42,120 nt of DNA from assembly GCF_022829585.1 (NCBI RefSeq), contig NZ_JAKSYC010000238.1:1-42120 (forward strand). Reading direction: 5' to 3'. A program made the position numbers and the translations under genes. Position 1 is the stretch's first letter. Each line of letters opens with the position of its first letter. Origin of the DNA: Methylobacterium sp. J-026. GTDB taxonomy: Bacteria > Pseudomonadota > Alphaproteobacteria > Rhizobiales > Beijerinckiaceae. Below, piece by piece: positions 9,150 through 17,183 of this stretch. The notes beneath the pieces are model-generated. The model was not told the DNA's origin, searched no databases, and saw nothing but the letters and a program-made list of their open reading frames with translations.

Positions 9150-9302
9150 AGAGGCGATCAATTTTAGGTTACGGGTCCTATGCTGCGACGCAACGCCCAT
9201 TGTGCGATGCCGCACTTTCGGTTCGGCAGGGCAACACCAGATTGGCGGCACGGCGTGCAGCACCGTACGGACGGGCGCCGCCGAGAGAGAAGGACCCTGT
9301 CC

Positions 9303-9560
9303 ATGACGAAGCCCACTGCGCTGGTCGCGACCGCTGCCCTGACGCTGGCCCTGTCGGCCGGCGCCGCCCTCGCGGACGGCAATTCCGCCTTCAGCGCCTC
9401 CAACACGGCGCTGCTGATGGGCAACACCGCGAGCCCCGGCCGCCTCTATGTGCCGACTGAGAGCGACGAGGACCGGCTCTTCACCAACTCCATCGCCGCC
9501 CCCGCCCCTGCCGCCGCTCCGCATGGGCAGAAGGTGCCGGCCCGCATGCCGGCCCGCTGA
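9303..9560 (+). CDS. Small exported protein of unknown function
   Basis: An 85-residue protein with a clear Sec signal peptide (MTKPTALVATAALTLALSAG, cleavage likely after ALA near residue 24), leaving a mature chain of about 60 residues. The mature part is rich in Ser, Asn, Ala and Pro and has no cysteine, so it is probably periplasmic and flexible. A purine-rich ribosome site (GAGAAGGA) precedes the ATG at 9303. I do not recognise the family. It is not obviously linked to dinB upstream, from which it is separated by about 150 bases. Confidence 0.7.
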   Translation: MTKPTALVATAALTLALSAGAALADGNSAFSASNTALLMGNTASPGRLYVPTESDEDRLFTNSIAAPAPAAAPHGQKVPARMPAR

Positions 9561-9620
9561 ACGAACCGCAGGCCCGGGCGCCTGCTCGACGCCCGGGACA
9601 ACGTGAGGTTTGCATCGTTC

Positions 9621-9665
9621 GGGCGTTCTTGGCTCGGGCGTTCTTGGCTCAGGCGTTCTTGCGCG
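9621..9665 (-). repeat. 15-bp tandem repeat across the stop codon of the next gene
   Basis: Two identical 15-base units (9621-9635 and 9636-9650) and a third, partly diverged unit (9651-9665) lie end to end. On the minus strand the frame reads RKNA, TGA (9651-9649), then AKNAR AKNAR. The stop TGA corresponds to CGA (Arg) in the following units, a single-base difference. Confidence 0.85.
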
Positions 9666-9849
9666 GCCGGTGGTTCGGATCGATGCCGCCGTCGAGCTTG
9701 GTCTCGTTGTCCACGTCGCCCTCGAAGGTCGAATCCGCCTGCAGATCGGCGGGGTCGGCGCCGCTCATGCCCTTCGAGGTGCCGATGCCGGGATTGCCCT
9801 TGAGGTCGGCGTCGGTGGGCGTCTCGGTCTTGGGGTGCTTGCCTGACAT
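9649..9849 (-). CDS. Small hydrophilic protein of unknown function
   Basis: A 66-residue protein beginning MSGKHPKTETPTDADLKG at 9849. It has no cysteine, no membrane segment and little hydrophobic residue content, so it is probably intrinsically disordered. The sequence mixes acidic stretches (STFEGDVDNETKLDGG) with a basic C-terminus (NHRPRKNA). I do not recognise a family. An in-frame start at 9882 is possible but less likely. The 3' end runs into a tandem repeat that would extend the tail if the TGA were read through. It is downstream of, and in the same direction as, pncA, with a gap of about 100 bases. Confidence 0.6.
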   Translation of the reverse strand: MSGKHPKTETPTDADLKGNPGIGTSKGMSGADPADLQADSTFEGDVDNETKLDGGIDPNHRPRKNA

Positions 9850-9948
9850 GCTGGCTCCTGTCGCGTTCCGGAGCGAGGCCAACGCGTCGGGGCCGATGCG
9901 GTCGCCCGGGGGCCGTGCGGCGGTTCGCCTCCGGGGCCGTGCGGGCGC

Positions 9949-10575
9949 TCAGCCGATCTCCGCCGCCGCGATCCGGTGCACCCCCGCCGCCCGCATCCGC
10001 GCCCAGGCCTGCGCGAGGGATCCGTCGACGTCGATCCCGCGGACGGCATCGTCCACCACCCAGACGTCGAAGCCCGCGTCGCGGGCGTCGAGCGCGCTCC
10101 AGGCGACGCAGAAGTCGGTGGCCAGCCCGCACAGGACGAGGCGGGTGATCCCGCGCTCCCGGAGCGCCCCGGCGAGGCCGGTGCGGGTGGTCCGGTCGGC
10201 CTCCAGGAAGGCCGAATAGCTGTCGACCCGGGGATCCAGCCCCTTGCGGATCACCAGCCCGGCCCGGTCGGTGTCGAGGCCCGGCGCGAAACCCGCCCCC
10301 TTGCTGCCCTGGACGCAGTGCCGGGGCCACAGCACCTGCGGACCGTAGGGCAAAGCCACGCTCTCGAAGCTTGCCCGTCCCGGATGATTGTCGGCGAAGG
10401 AGACGTGGTCGGCCGGGTGCCAGTCCTGCGTCAGGGCGACGTGCCGGAACTGTTGCTGGAGCGCGTTGACCGGGCCCACCACCGCGTCGCCCTCCGGGAC
10501 GGGCAGCGCCCCGCCCGGCAGGAAATCGACCTGCACGTCGATCACGAGGAGCAGGTCGGCGCCGCCGGGCGTCAC
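9949..10575 (-). CDS. pncA: Nicotinamidase
   Basis: A 208-residue isochorismatase-fold hydrolase that converts nicotinamide to nicotinate for NAD salvage. The catalytic triad is D13 (VIDVQVDFLPGG), K111 (VIRKGLD) and C156 (GLATDFCVAWSA). The metal site D51-H53-H57 (QDWHPADH) is intact, which separates it from other isochorismatase-like proteins. The start is a GTG at 10575, 10 bases after the stop of the oxidoreductase gene upstream, so the two are probably co-transcribed. Confidence 0.94.
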   Translation of the reverse strand: MTPGGADLLLVIDVQVDFLPGGALPVPEGDAVVGPVNALQQQFRHVALTQDWHPADHVSFADNHPGRASFESVALPYGPQVLWPRHCVQGSKGAGFAPGLDTDRAGLVIRKGLDPRVDSYSAFLEADRTTRTGLAGALRERGITRLVLCGLATDFCVAWSALDARDAGFDVWVVDDAVRGIDVDGSLAQAWARMRAAGVHRIAAAEIG

Positions 10576-10585
10576 GGCTTGAGCC

Positions 10586-11563
10586 CTACGGCAGCATCAC
10601 GATCGAGCCGGTGGTCTCCCGGCCCGCGAGGTCGCGGTGCACCTGCTGCGCCTCGGAGAGCGGGTAGGTGGCATTGACGGCGATCTTCACCGCACCGTCG
10701 CCGACCACCTTGAACAGGCGGGCGGCCGCCTCCTCCAGGGTCGCGCGGTTCGACGAGAAGGTCGCCAGCGTCGGGCGCGTCACGTAGAGCGAGCCGCGCG
10801 GCGCCAGCAGCCCCAGGTCGAGCCCGGTGATCGCCCCGGAGGCCGAGCCGAAGCTCGCCAGCAGGCCGAGCGGCGCGAGGCTGTCCAGCGAGCCCATCAG
10901 GGTCGCCTGCCCGACGCCGTCATAGACCACCGGGACGCCCTTGCCGCCGGTGATCTCGCGCACCCGCTTGGCCACGTCCTCCTCGCGGTAGAGGATGACG
11001 TGGTCGCAGCCGTTCCGCTTGGCGAGTTCCGCCTTCTCGGGGCTGCCGGCGGTGCCGATCACCGTGGCGCCGAGGTGCTTGGCCCATTGGCAGGCGATCA
11101 GGCCGACGCCGCCGGCCGCCGCCTGCCACAGGATCGTGTCGCCGGGCTTCACCGCGTAGGTCCGGTGCAGCAGGTACTCCACGGTGAGGCCCTTCAGCAT
11201 CATCGCGGCGGCGGTCGTCGCGTCGACGCCCTCCGGGATCGGCACGGCCGCCGAGGCCGGGATCACCGGCTCCTGCGCGTAGCAGCCGTCCGCCACCGAG
11301 CCGTAGGCGACCCGGTCGCCCGGCTTGAACTGCGTGACGCCCTCGCCCACGGCCGTGACGGTGCCGGCGCCCTCCTTGCCGGGGGTGTAGGGCAGGTGCG
11401 GGGACTTGTAGGCGCCGGTGCGGAAGTAGATGTCGATGAAGTTGACGCCGATGGCCGCCTGCTTGACGCGGATCTGCCCGGGGCCCGGCTCGGCCAGGGG
11501 CACGTCCTCGAACTGCATCACCTCGGGGCCGCCATACGCGTAGACCCGGATTGCCTTCGGCAT
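10586..11563 (-). CDS. NADPH:quinone oxidoreductase (zeta-crystallin type)
   Basis: A 325-residue medium-chain dehydrogenase/reductase. It opens MPKAIRVYAYGGPEVM and carries the quinone-reductase signature (VGVNFIDIYFRTGAYK-like block, here IGVNFIDIYFRTG). The Rossmann motif AAAGGVGLIACQWAK lies near residues 145-160. No zinc-ligand cysteines are present, consistent with the QorA branch, which reduces quinones with NADPH. The exact substrate is not determined by sequence. It begins at an ATG at 11563 and is divergent from sdhE, with 189 bases between. Confidence 0.9.
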   Translation of the reverse strand: MPKAIRVYAYGGPEVMQFEDVPLAEPGPGQIRVKQAAIGVNFIDIYFRTGAYKSPHLPYTPGKEGAGTVTAVGEGVTQFKPGDRVAYGSVADGCYAQEPVIPASAAVPIPEGVDATTAAAMMLKGLTVEYLLHRTYAVKPGDTILWQAAAGGVGLIACQWAKHLGATVIGTAGSPEKAELAKRNGCDHVILYREEDVAKRVREITGGKGVPVVYDGVGQATLMGSLDSLAPLGLLASFGSASGAITGLDLGLLAPRGSLYVTRPTLATFSSNRATLEEAAARLFKVVGDGAVKIAVNATYPLSEAQQVHRDLAGRETTGSIVMLP

Positions 11564-11669
11564 CGTCGTACTCCCGCTCGCCGCCCCGTTCGGGGGCGTT
11601 GCAGCCGCAGATAACGGAGCGGCCGCCGGAGGCAATTTCTTTTTGCTGTTCGCCCTGCGGTTGTGGCCC

Positions 11670-11685
11670 GATCCGGGCCCGGATC
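11670..11685. repeat. 16-bp perfect palindrome in the qor/sdhE divergent region
   Basis: GATCCGGGCCCGGATC reads the same on both strands. It lies 107 bases from the oxidoreductase start and 68 bases from the sdhE start, so it could be an operator or simply part of the GGATCC-rich DNA also seen near 2900. A further GGATCC follows at once. Confidence 0.4.
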
Positions 11686-11752
11686 CTGGATCCGGCGCCC
11701 CCGGCCGCCTATCTTGGTTCTGCCCGCCCCTCCGACGCAAAAGCCCCAAACA

Positions 11753-12049
11753 ATGTCCGGCACCACCCGCACCAGCGCCGATCTCGATCCGCGCCGCCGC
11801 CGCCTGCTCTTCCGGTCCTGGCACCGGGGCATCCGCGAGATGGACCTGATCATGGGCCGCTTCGCCGATGCCGAGATCGGCACCCTGACGGAGACGGAAC
11901 TCGACCAGTTCGAGGCGCTGATCGAGGTGCCGGACCGCGACCTGTTCAAGTGGCTCACCGGCGAGGCCGAGACGCCTTCAAACTACGACACGTCGGTCTG
12001 GCAGCGCGTGCGGGCGTTCCACCGGCACGACGCGCCGATCCATTCCTGA
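11753..12049 (+). CDS. sdhE: Succinate dehydrogenase flavinylation factor SdhE
   Basis: A 98-residue protein of the SdhE/SDH5 (old DUF339) family, needed for covalent attachment of FAD to the succinate dehydrogenase flavoprotein. The conserved RGxxEMD motif appears as HRGIREMDLIMGRF near residues 24-38, followed by ELDQFEALIEVPDRDLFKWL. The ATG at 11753 gives the usual family length. The next gene starts only 12 bases after the stop. Confidence 0.93.
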   Translation: MSGTTRTSADLDPRRRRLLFRSWHRGIREMDLIMGRFADAEIGTLTETELDQFEALIEVPDRDLFKWLTGEAETPSNYDTSVWQRVRAFHRHDAPIHS

Positions 12050-12061
12050 CGCGAGGCCGCC

Positions 12062-12292
12062 ATGGACGAACCGAAGCCCAATTACGACCACCCCGCCCGG
12101 TCGATCGCCACCGAACTCGTGGTGCGCATCATGCTGGAGATGATGGAGCGCTCGGATCCGGCGCTGCGCGGCGCGATCCTGCGGCAGGCGACGGACCGGG
12201 CCGCCGCGATGACCGCGCACATGCCCAACGCGGATTTCTTCCGCGGCCGGGTCGAAGCGGCGCTGGCCGAGATCGTCGGGCCCGACGCGTAG
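12062..12292 (+). CDS. Small protein of unknown function downstream of sdhE
   Basis: A 76-residue, helix-rich protein without signal peptide or membrane segment (MDEPKPNYDHPARSIATELV at the start). It has several methionines and a mixed charge pattern, suggesting a small soluble helical domain. A GAGG ribosome site lies 5 bases before the ATG. The 12-base gap from sdhE argues for one operon. I do not recognise the family. It might be linked to SdhE or simply be co-transcribed. Confidence 0.65.
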   Translation: MDEPKPNYDHPARSIATELVVRIMLEMMERSDPALRGAILRQATDRAAAMTAHMPNADFFRGRVEAALAEIVGPDA

Positions 12293-12295
12293 GGC

Positions 12296-12593
12296 TCAGC
12301 GCCCCTTCCCGGCCGCCCGCATGTGGTGCCGCAGCACGGCGTTGATCCGGGCCTGATAGCCGCGGCCGGCTTTTCGGAAGTTTTGTAGCACGTCGCTGTC
12401 GAGCTTGAGCGAGACGGCTTCCCAGCGCCCGGCCGACGGTCACGCGGCGTTCCCCGCCGTACTCGCGTCGATCGTCCAACAGATCGAGCCGCGCGTCGTC
12501 GGCGAAAACCTCGGCCATATCCAACAGGTCGAAGTGCCGCGCCTCCAGCAGGAGCGCACGCTGTCCCGAATTGCAGCCAAACACGCGTTCCAT
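12296..12593 (-). pseudogene. Deletion scar of a brnT-brnA toxin-antitoxin pair
   Basis: Read on the minus strand, the 5' part (12593 to about 12421) resembles the middle of a BrnT toxin: FDLLDMAEVFADDARLDLL, then DDRREYGGERRVTVGRALG, after which the match stops. The 3' part, in another frame (12439-12296), resembles the end of a BrnA antitoxin: GRWEAVSLKLDSDVLQNF, then KAGRGYQARINAVLRHH. The two meet at 12421-12434, where GGCCGGGCGCTGG can belong to either. The toxin C-terminus, the antitoxin N-terminus and the antitoxin start are missing, and a TGA at 12442-12440 blocks the antitoxin frame upstream. I infer an internal deletion that left no working product. Confidence 0.7.
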
Positions 12594-12734
12594 GCTGGAG
12601 CGTCGCCGCCATATAGGGCACCGTCAGCCACCCCAACGCCGCCGGCGGGATGCTTTATCACGACGGCTCAATGGGCTAACGCCGGCCCGCGTCAGCCCTC
12701 CCTGTGCCCGGCGGGACTCCCCGCGAAAGACCCG

Positions 12735-15700
12735 ATGGCCAAGCCCCAGCCGAAATCGTCCCCGAAGCCCCCTGCCCCCGCCGCCAAGCCGCAGGTCGCG
12801 CGCTTCGCCCTCCCGAAATCCTCGGCGCTCGCCCAGGCGATCGACGCCCTGAAGCGCGGCGACAGCCCGGTCCTGGCGAGCGCCCCCGAAGGGTTCGATG
12901 CCCTGGCGCTGGCCGACCTCGCCCGGGCCTTGGCGCCGACCGTCGACGCCCCCGCGGTGCTGGTCCACGTCGCCCGGGATTCCGGGCGCTCGGCGTCGTT
13001 CCAGGCGGCGCTCGGCTTCGTCGCGCCCGAGATGGACGTGATGAACCTGCCGGCCTGGGACTGCCAGCCCTACGACCGGGTCTCGCCGACCACGGCCACG
13101 GCCGCCGCCCGGATGACCGCTCTGGCCCGCCTGGCCCGGACCCGCTCCGCCGAGGACCGCCCGCGCATCCTCTGCACCACGGTCAACGCGCTGGTGCAGC
13201 GGGTGCCGCCCCGGGCCCACATCGCCCGGGAGGCGCTCTCGGCGGCGATCGGCAACGTCATCGCCATGGACGACGTGGTCGCCTGGGTGGAGGCCAACGG
13301 CTTCCTGCGCACGGGGACGGTGCGGGACACCGGCGAGTACGCGGTCCGCGGCGGCATCCTCGACCTGTCGCCGCCCGGCCTGCCGGCGCCGATCCGCCTC
13401 GACTTCTTCGGCGACACGCTGGAATCGATCCGCGCCTTCGACCCGGAGACGCAGCGCACCACCGGCCAGCTCCGCTCGCTCGACCTGATGCCGATGAGCG
13501 AGGTCCAGCTCACCACCGAGACGATCCGGCGCTTCCGCCAGGGCTACATCCAGAGTTTCGGCGCCGCGACCCGGGACGACCGGCTCTACGAGACCGTGAG
13601 CGAGGGGCGGCGCTACGCCGGCCTCGAGCACTGGATGCCGCTGTTCTACGACCACCTCGACACGCTGTTCGACTATCTGCCCGGCGTGCCGCTGGTGTTC
13701 GACCCGCAGGTGGAGGACGCCGCCGCCGAGCGGATCAGCCTGGTCCAGGACTATTACCAGGCCCGCGAGGGCGCGATGAAGACGCCGCAATCGGGCGTCG
13801 CCCCCTACAAGCCGCTGCCGCCCCGGGCCCTCTACCTGACGCCGAACGAGCTGAAGGAGCGGATCGGCACCGCCACCGTGGCGCGGCTGACGCCCTTCGC
13901 GCAGCCCGAATCGCCTGAGCGCGCCGTGATCGATTGCGGCGCCAGGGCCGGACGGACTTTTGCGCCGGAGCGGGCCGACGAGAACGCCAGCGTGTTCGAC
14001 GCGGCGGTGGCCCATATCCGCGACCTCCAGGGATCCGGTCATCACGTGATCCTGGGAGCCTGGTCCGACGGCTCCCGCGACCGGCTCTGCGGCGTGCTCA
14101 CCGACCACGGCCTCAGGAAGCCCGTGGCGATCACCCGGCTGACCGACGTCTACGCGCTGAAGCGCGGCACGGATTCGGCCGTGGCGGTCTGGGGCCTGGA
14201 GGCGGGCTTCGTCGCGGGCGACCTCGCGGTGGTGTCCGAGGGCGACATCCTCGGCGACCGGCTGGTGCGCCAGAAGCGCAAGGCCAAGCGGCCCCAGGAC
14301 GTGATCCTGGAGGTCCAGGCGCTCCAGCCCGGCGACCTCGTCGTCCACGCCGACCACGGCATCGGCCGGTTCTCCGGCCTGAAGACGATCCACGCCGCCG
14401 GCGCCCCGCACGATTGCCTGGAACTCGCCTATACCGGCGGCCTGCTGCTCCTGCCGGTGGAGAACATCGAGCTCCTGACCCGCTACGGCTCGGAGGATTC
14501 CGAGGTCGCCCTCGACCGGCTCGGCGGCGGATCGTGGCAGGCCCGCAAGGCCAAGATGAAGCGCCGCATCCTCCAGATGGCGGGCGAATTGATCAAGGTC
14601 GCGGCCCAGCGCTTCGTCCGGAAGGCCCCGTCCCTCAAGGCGCCCGAGGGCCTGTACGAAGAATTCGCCGCCCGCTTCCCGTTCGAGGAGACCGAGGACC
14701 AGGCCAACGCCATCGACGCGGTGCTGGACGACCTCAATGCCGGCCGTCCCATGGACCGGCTGGTCTGCGGCGATGTCGGCTTCGGCAAGACCGAGGTGGC
14801 GCTCCGCGCGGCCTTCGCGGCGGCGATCTCCGGCAAGCAGGTGGCGGTGATCGTGCCCACCACCCTGCTTGCCCGCCAGCATTTCCGGACCTTCGCCGAG
14901 CGGTTCAAGGGGCTGCCGGTTCAGGTCGCCCAGCTCTCGCGCTTCGCCAGCGCCGGGGAGATGAAGCAGGCCCGCGCGGGTCTGGCCGACGGGACCCTCG
15001 ACATCGTGGTCGGCACCCACGCGCTGCTCGCCAAGAACATCGCCTTCAAGGATCTCGGCCTGATCATCGTGGACGAGGAGCAGCATTTCGGCGTGGCCCA
15101 CAAGGAGCGGCTGAAGGCGCTCCAGGCCGACGTCCACGTGCTGACCCTCTCGGCGACCCCGATCCCGCGCACGCTCCAGCTCGCCATGACCGGCGTGCGC
15201 GAGCTCTCGATCATCGCCACGCCCCCGGTGGACCGGCTGGTGGTGCGCACCTTCGTGACGCCGTTCGACCCGCTGACCATCCGGGAGGCGCTGCTGCGCG
15301 AGCGCTACCGCGGCGGCCAGGCCTTCTACGTGGTGCCCCGGATCGAGGACCTGGCCGAGGTCAAGAAATTCCTCGACGCCGAGATGCCGGAGATCAAGGT
15401 CGCGGTGGCGCACGGCCAGATGGCGGCCGGGCAGCTGGAGGACGTGATGACGGCCTTCTACGAGGGCAAGTTCGACGTGCTGCTCTCGACCACGATCGTG
15501 GAATCGGGCCTCGACATCCCCACCGCCAACACGCTGATCGTCCACCGGGCCGACATGTTCGGGCTGGCCCAGCTCTACCAGCTGCGCGGCCGGGTCGGGC
15601 GCTCCAAGGCCCGGGCCTACGCCCTGTTCACGACCCCGGCCAACCGCCAGCTCACCGCCCAGGCCGAGCAGCGGCTCAAGGTGCTGCAGAGCCTCGACAC

Positions 15701-16343
15701 CCTGGGGGCGGGCTTCCAGCTGGCCTCCCACGACCTCGACATCCGCGGCGCCGGCAACCTCTTGGGCGACGCCCAGTCGGGCCACATCAAGGAGGTTGGC
15801 TACGAGCTCTACCAGCAGATGCTGGAGGATGCGGTCACCGCGCTCAAGGCCGGCATCGAGGACCTACCCGAGGAGGCGTGGTCGCCGACCATCGCGCTCG
15901 GCGCGCCGGTCACCATCCCGGAGGATTACGTCGAGGATCTGGGCGTGCGCCTCGCCCTGTACCGGCGGCTCGCCACCCTCCAGGACGACGCCGAGATGGA
16001 GAGCTTCGGGGCCGAGCTGATCGACCGGTTCGGGCCGCTGCCGCCGGAGGTGGAGCAGCTCCTCAAGATCGGCACGATCAAGATCCTGTGCCGCAAGGCC
16101 AATGTCGAGAAGGTCGAGGCCGGCCCGAAGGGCGTGGTGGTCCATTTCCGCGACCGGTCCTACGCCAACCCGCAGGGGCTGGTGGCCTACGTCGCCGAGC
16201 AGGCCTCCTTCGCGAAGGTGCGGCCCGACATGAGCGTGGTGTTCGTGCGCGAACTCAACACGGTCCCGGCCCGGCTCAAGACCGCCACCGAGGTGCTGCG
16301 CAGCCTGGTCAAGATCGCCGAGCGGGGGAAGAAGGCCGCCTGA
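12735..16343 (+). CDS. mfd: Transcription-repair coupling factor
   Basis: A 1202-residue translocase that removes stalled RNA polymerase and recruits UvrA. Visible in order: a Lys/Pro-rich N-terminal extension (residues 1-25), the UvrB-like N-terminal module (MNLPAWDCQPYDRVSPT and RGGILDLSPPGLPAPIRLDF), the RNA-polymerase-interacting domain (LQPGDLVVHADHGIGRFSGL), the helicase with Walker A GDVGFGKTEVALRA, DEEQHFG and SATPIPRTLQLAM, and the TRG region followed by the C-terminal UvrA-binding-like domain. The length is normal. The ATG at 12735 has only a weak ribosome site. The gene stands alone; tmk is convergent with it. Confidence 0.97.
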   Translation: MAKPQPKSSPKPPAPAAKPQVARFALPKSSALAQAIDALKRGDSPVLASAPEGFDALALADLARALAPTVDAPAVLVHVARDSGRSASFQAALGFVAPEMDVMNLPAWDCQPYDRVSPTTATAAARMTALARLARTRSAEDRPRILCTTVNALVQRVPPRAHIAREALSAAIGNVIAMDDVVAWVEANGFLRTGTVRDTGEYAVRGGILDLSPPGLPAPIRLDFFGDTLESIRAFDPETQRTTGQLRSLDLMPMSEVQLTTETIRRFRQGYIQSFGAATRDDRLYETVSEGRRYAGLEHWMPLFYDHLDTLFDYLPGVPLVFDPQVEDAAAERISLVQDYYQAREGAMKTPQSGVAPYKPLPPRALYLTPNELKERIGTATVARLTPFAQPESPERAVIDCGARAGRTFAPERADENASVFDAAVAHIRDLQGSGHHVILGAWSDGSRDRLCGVLTDHGLRKPVAITRLTDVYALKRGTDSAVAVWGLEAGFVAGDLAVVSEGDILGDRLVRQKRKAKRPQDVILEVQALQPGDLVVHADHGIGRFSGLKTIHAAGAPHDCLELAYTGGLLLLPVENIELLTRYGSEDSEVALDRLGGGSWQARKAKMKRRILQMAGELIKVAAQRFVRKAPSLKAPEGLYEEFAARFPFEETEDQANAIDAVLDDLNAGRPMDRLVCGDVGFGKTEVALRAAFAAAISGKQVAVIVPTTLLARQHFRTFAERFKGLPVQVAQLSRFASAGEMKQARAGLADGTLDIVVGTHALLAKNIAFKDLGLIIVDEEQHFGVAHKERLKALQADVHVLTLSATPIPRTLQLAMTGVRELSIIATPPVDRLVVRTFVTPFDPLTIREALLRERYRGGQAFYVVPRIEDLAEVKKFLDAEMPEIKVAVAHGQMAAGQLEDVMTAFYEGKFDVLLSTTIVESGLDIPTANTLIVHRADMFGLAQLYQLRGRVGRSKARAYALFTTPANRQLTAQAEQRLKVLQSLDTLGAGFQLASHDLDIRGAGNLLGDAQSGHIKEVGYELYQQMLEDAVTALKAGIEDLPEEAWSPTIALGAPVTIPEDYVEDLGVRLALYRRLATLQDDAEMESFGAELIDRFGPLPPEVEQLLKIGTIKILCRKANVEKVEAGPKGVVVHFRDRSYANPQGLVAYVAEQASFAKVRPDMSVVFVRELNTVPARLKTATEVLRSLVKIAERGKKAA

Positions 16344-16380
16344 GGGGGCGGGGGGCGGTGCAACATCCCGCCCGGCAATC

Positions 16381-16460
16381 CCCCTCCTCCTGAGGTGTGG
16401 CGAAGCCGCCGCGAAGGAGGCCTCCAGGGATCGCGCGATCCCCGGGAGCCTTGACCTCGG
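16381..16460. repeat. Palindromic repeat element between mfd and tmk
   Basis: It contains CCTCCTCCTGAGGTG, a GGCGAAGCC segment, GAAGGAGGCCTCCAGG and the perfect palindrome GGGATCGCGCGATCCC (16427-16442), closing with GGGAGCC. Order and wording closely parallel the element at 27496-27581, so both are probably members of one dispersed family. It sits between two convergent genes, where it may stop transcription from both sides. Confidence 0.6.
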
Positions 16461-16468
16461 CGGCGCCC

Positions 16469-17173
16469 TCACGCCGCATCGCCGCGGCTGCCCTCCCCCG
16501 GGAGCAGGTCCGGCAGCCGGGTCGCGACGGCGGCGCGGATCGCGGCCTCCACCGCGTCGGGGTCGCGGGCCGCGTCGATCACCGCGCAGCGCTCGGGCTC
16601 CGCCCGGGCGATGGCCAGAAAGGCCGCCCGCAGCCGGACGTGGAAGTCGAGGGCCTCGGCCTCGAACCGGTCGGCCCCCTGCCCGCCGCCGCGCACCGCC
16701 GCCCGGGCGAGCCCGACCTCGGGGGGCAGGTCGAGGATCAGGGTCAGGTCCGGCCGGGTCGGGCCGACCACGACCCGCTCCAGGGCGGTGAGGACGCCCG
16801 GATCGAGGCCCCCGGCCGCGCCCTGATAGGCCCGGGTCGAGTCGATGAACCGGTCGCACAGCACCGTCTCGCCCCGCTGGAGCGCGGGGCGGATCAGCCG
16901 GTCGAGGTGGTCGATCCGGGCGGCGCAGAATAAAAGGGCCTCGGCGAAGGGGCCGTAGGGCTTGGCAACGCCGCCGAGCAGGGCGGCGCGGATCTCCTCC
17001 GCCCGGGGCGAGCCCCCCGGCTCGCGGGTCACGCAGACGCCCCGTCCGGACCGCGCCCGCAGGGTCTCGGCGAGGCGGGCGATCTGGGTCGACTTGCCGG
17101 CCCCCTCCCCGCCCTCGAAGGTGACGAAGGCGCCCCGCGCCTCCGCGGGATCCCCGAAGCGTGGCACGATCAC
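16469..17173 (-). CDS. tmk: Thymidylate kinase
   Basis: A 234-residue P-loop kinase that phosphorylates dTMP to dTDP. The P-loop is FEGGEGAGKSTQ (about residues 19-30). The REPGGSPRAEEIR block, the DRFIDSTRAYQG motif and the DLTLILDLPPEVGLAR strand follow as in the family. The start is taken as the GTG at 17173, which gives a short N-terminal extension; another GTG lies six bases on. The gene begins 11 bases after the stop of the carboxypeptidase gene and is probably in its operon. Its end faces mfd. Confidence 0.92.
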   Translation of the reverse strand: MIVPRFGDPAEARGAFVTFEGGEGAGKSTQIARLAETLRARSGRGVCVTREPGGSPRAEEIRAALLGGVAKPYGPFAEALLFCAARIDHLDRLIRPALQRGETVLCDRFIDSTRAYQGAAGGLDPGVLTALERVVVGPTRPDLTLILDLPPEVGLARAAVRGGGQGADRFEAEALDFHVRLRAAFLAIARAEPERCAVIDAARDPDAVEAAIRAAVATRLPDLLPGEGSRGDAA

Positions 17174-17183
17174 GGCTGCGCGG

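Noticed and set aside
12624..15785. A 1053-residue open frame opposite mfd
   Set aside because: It is an antisense shadow of a high-GC gene; the composition is Arg/Gly/Asp-rich with no domain, while mfd is fully conserved on the other strand.
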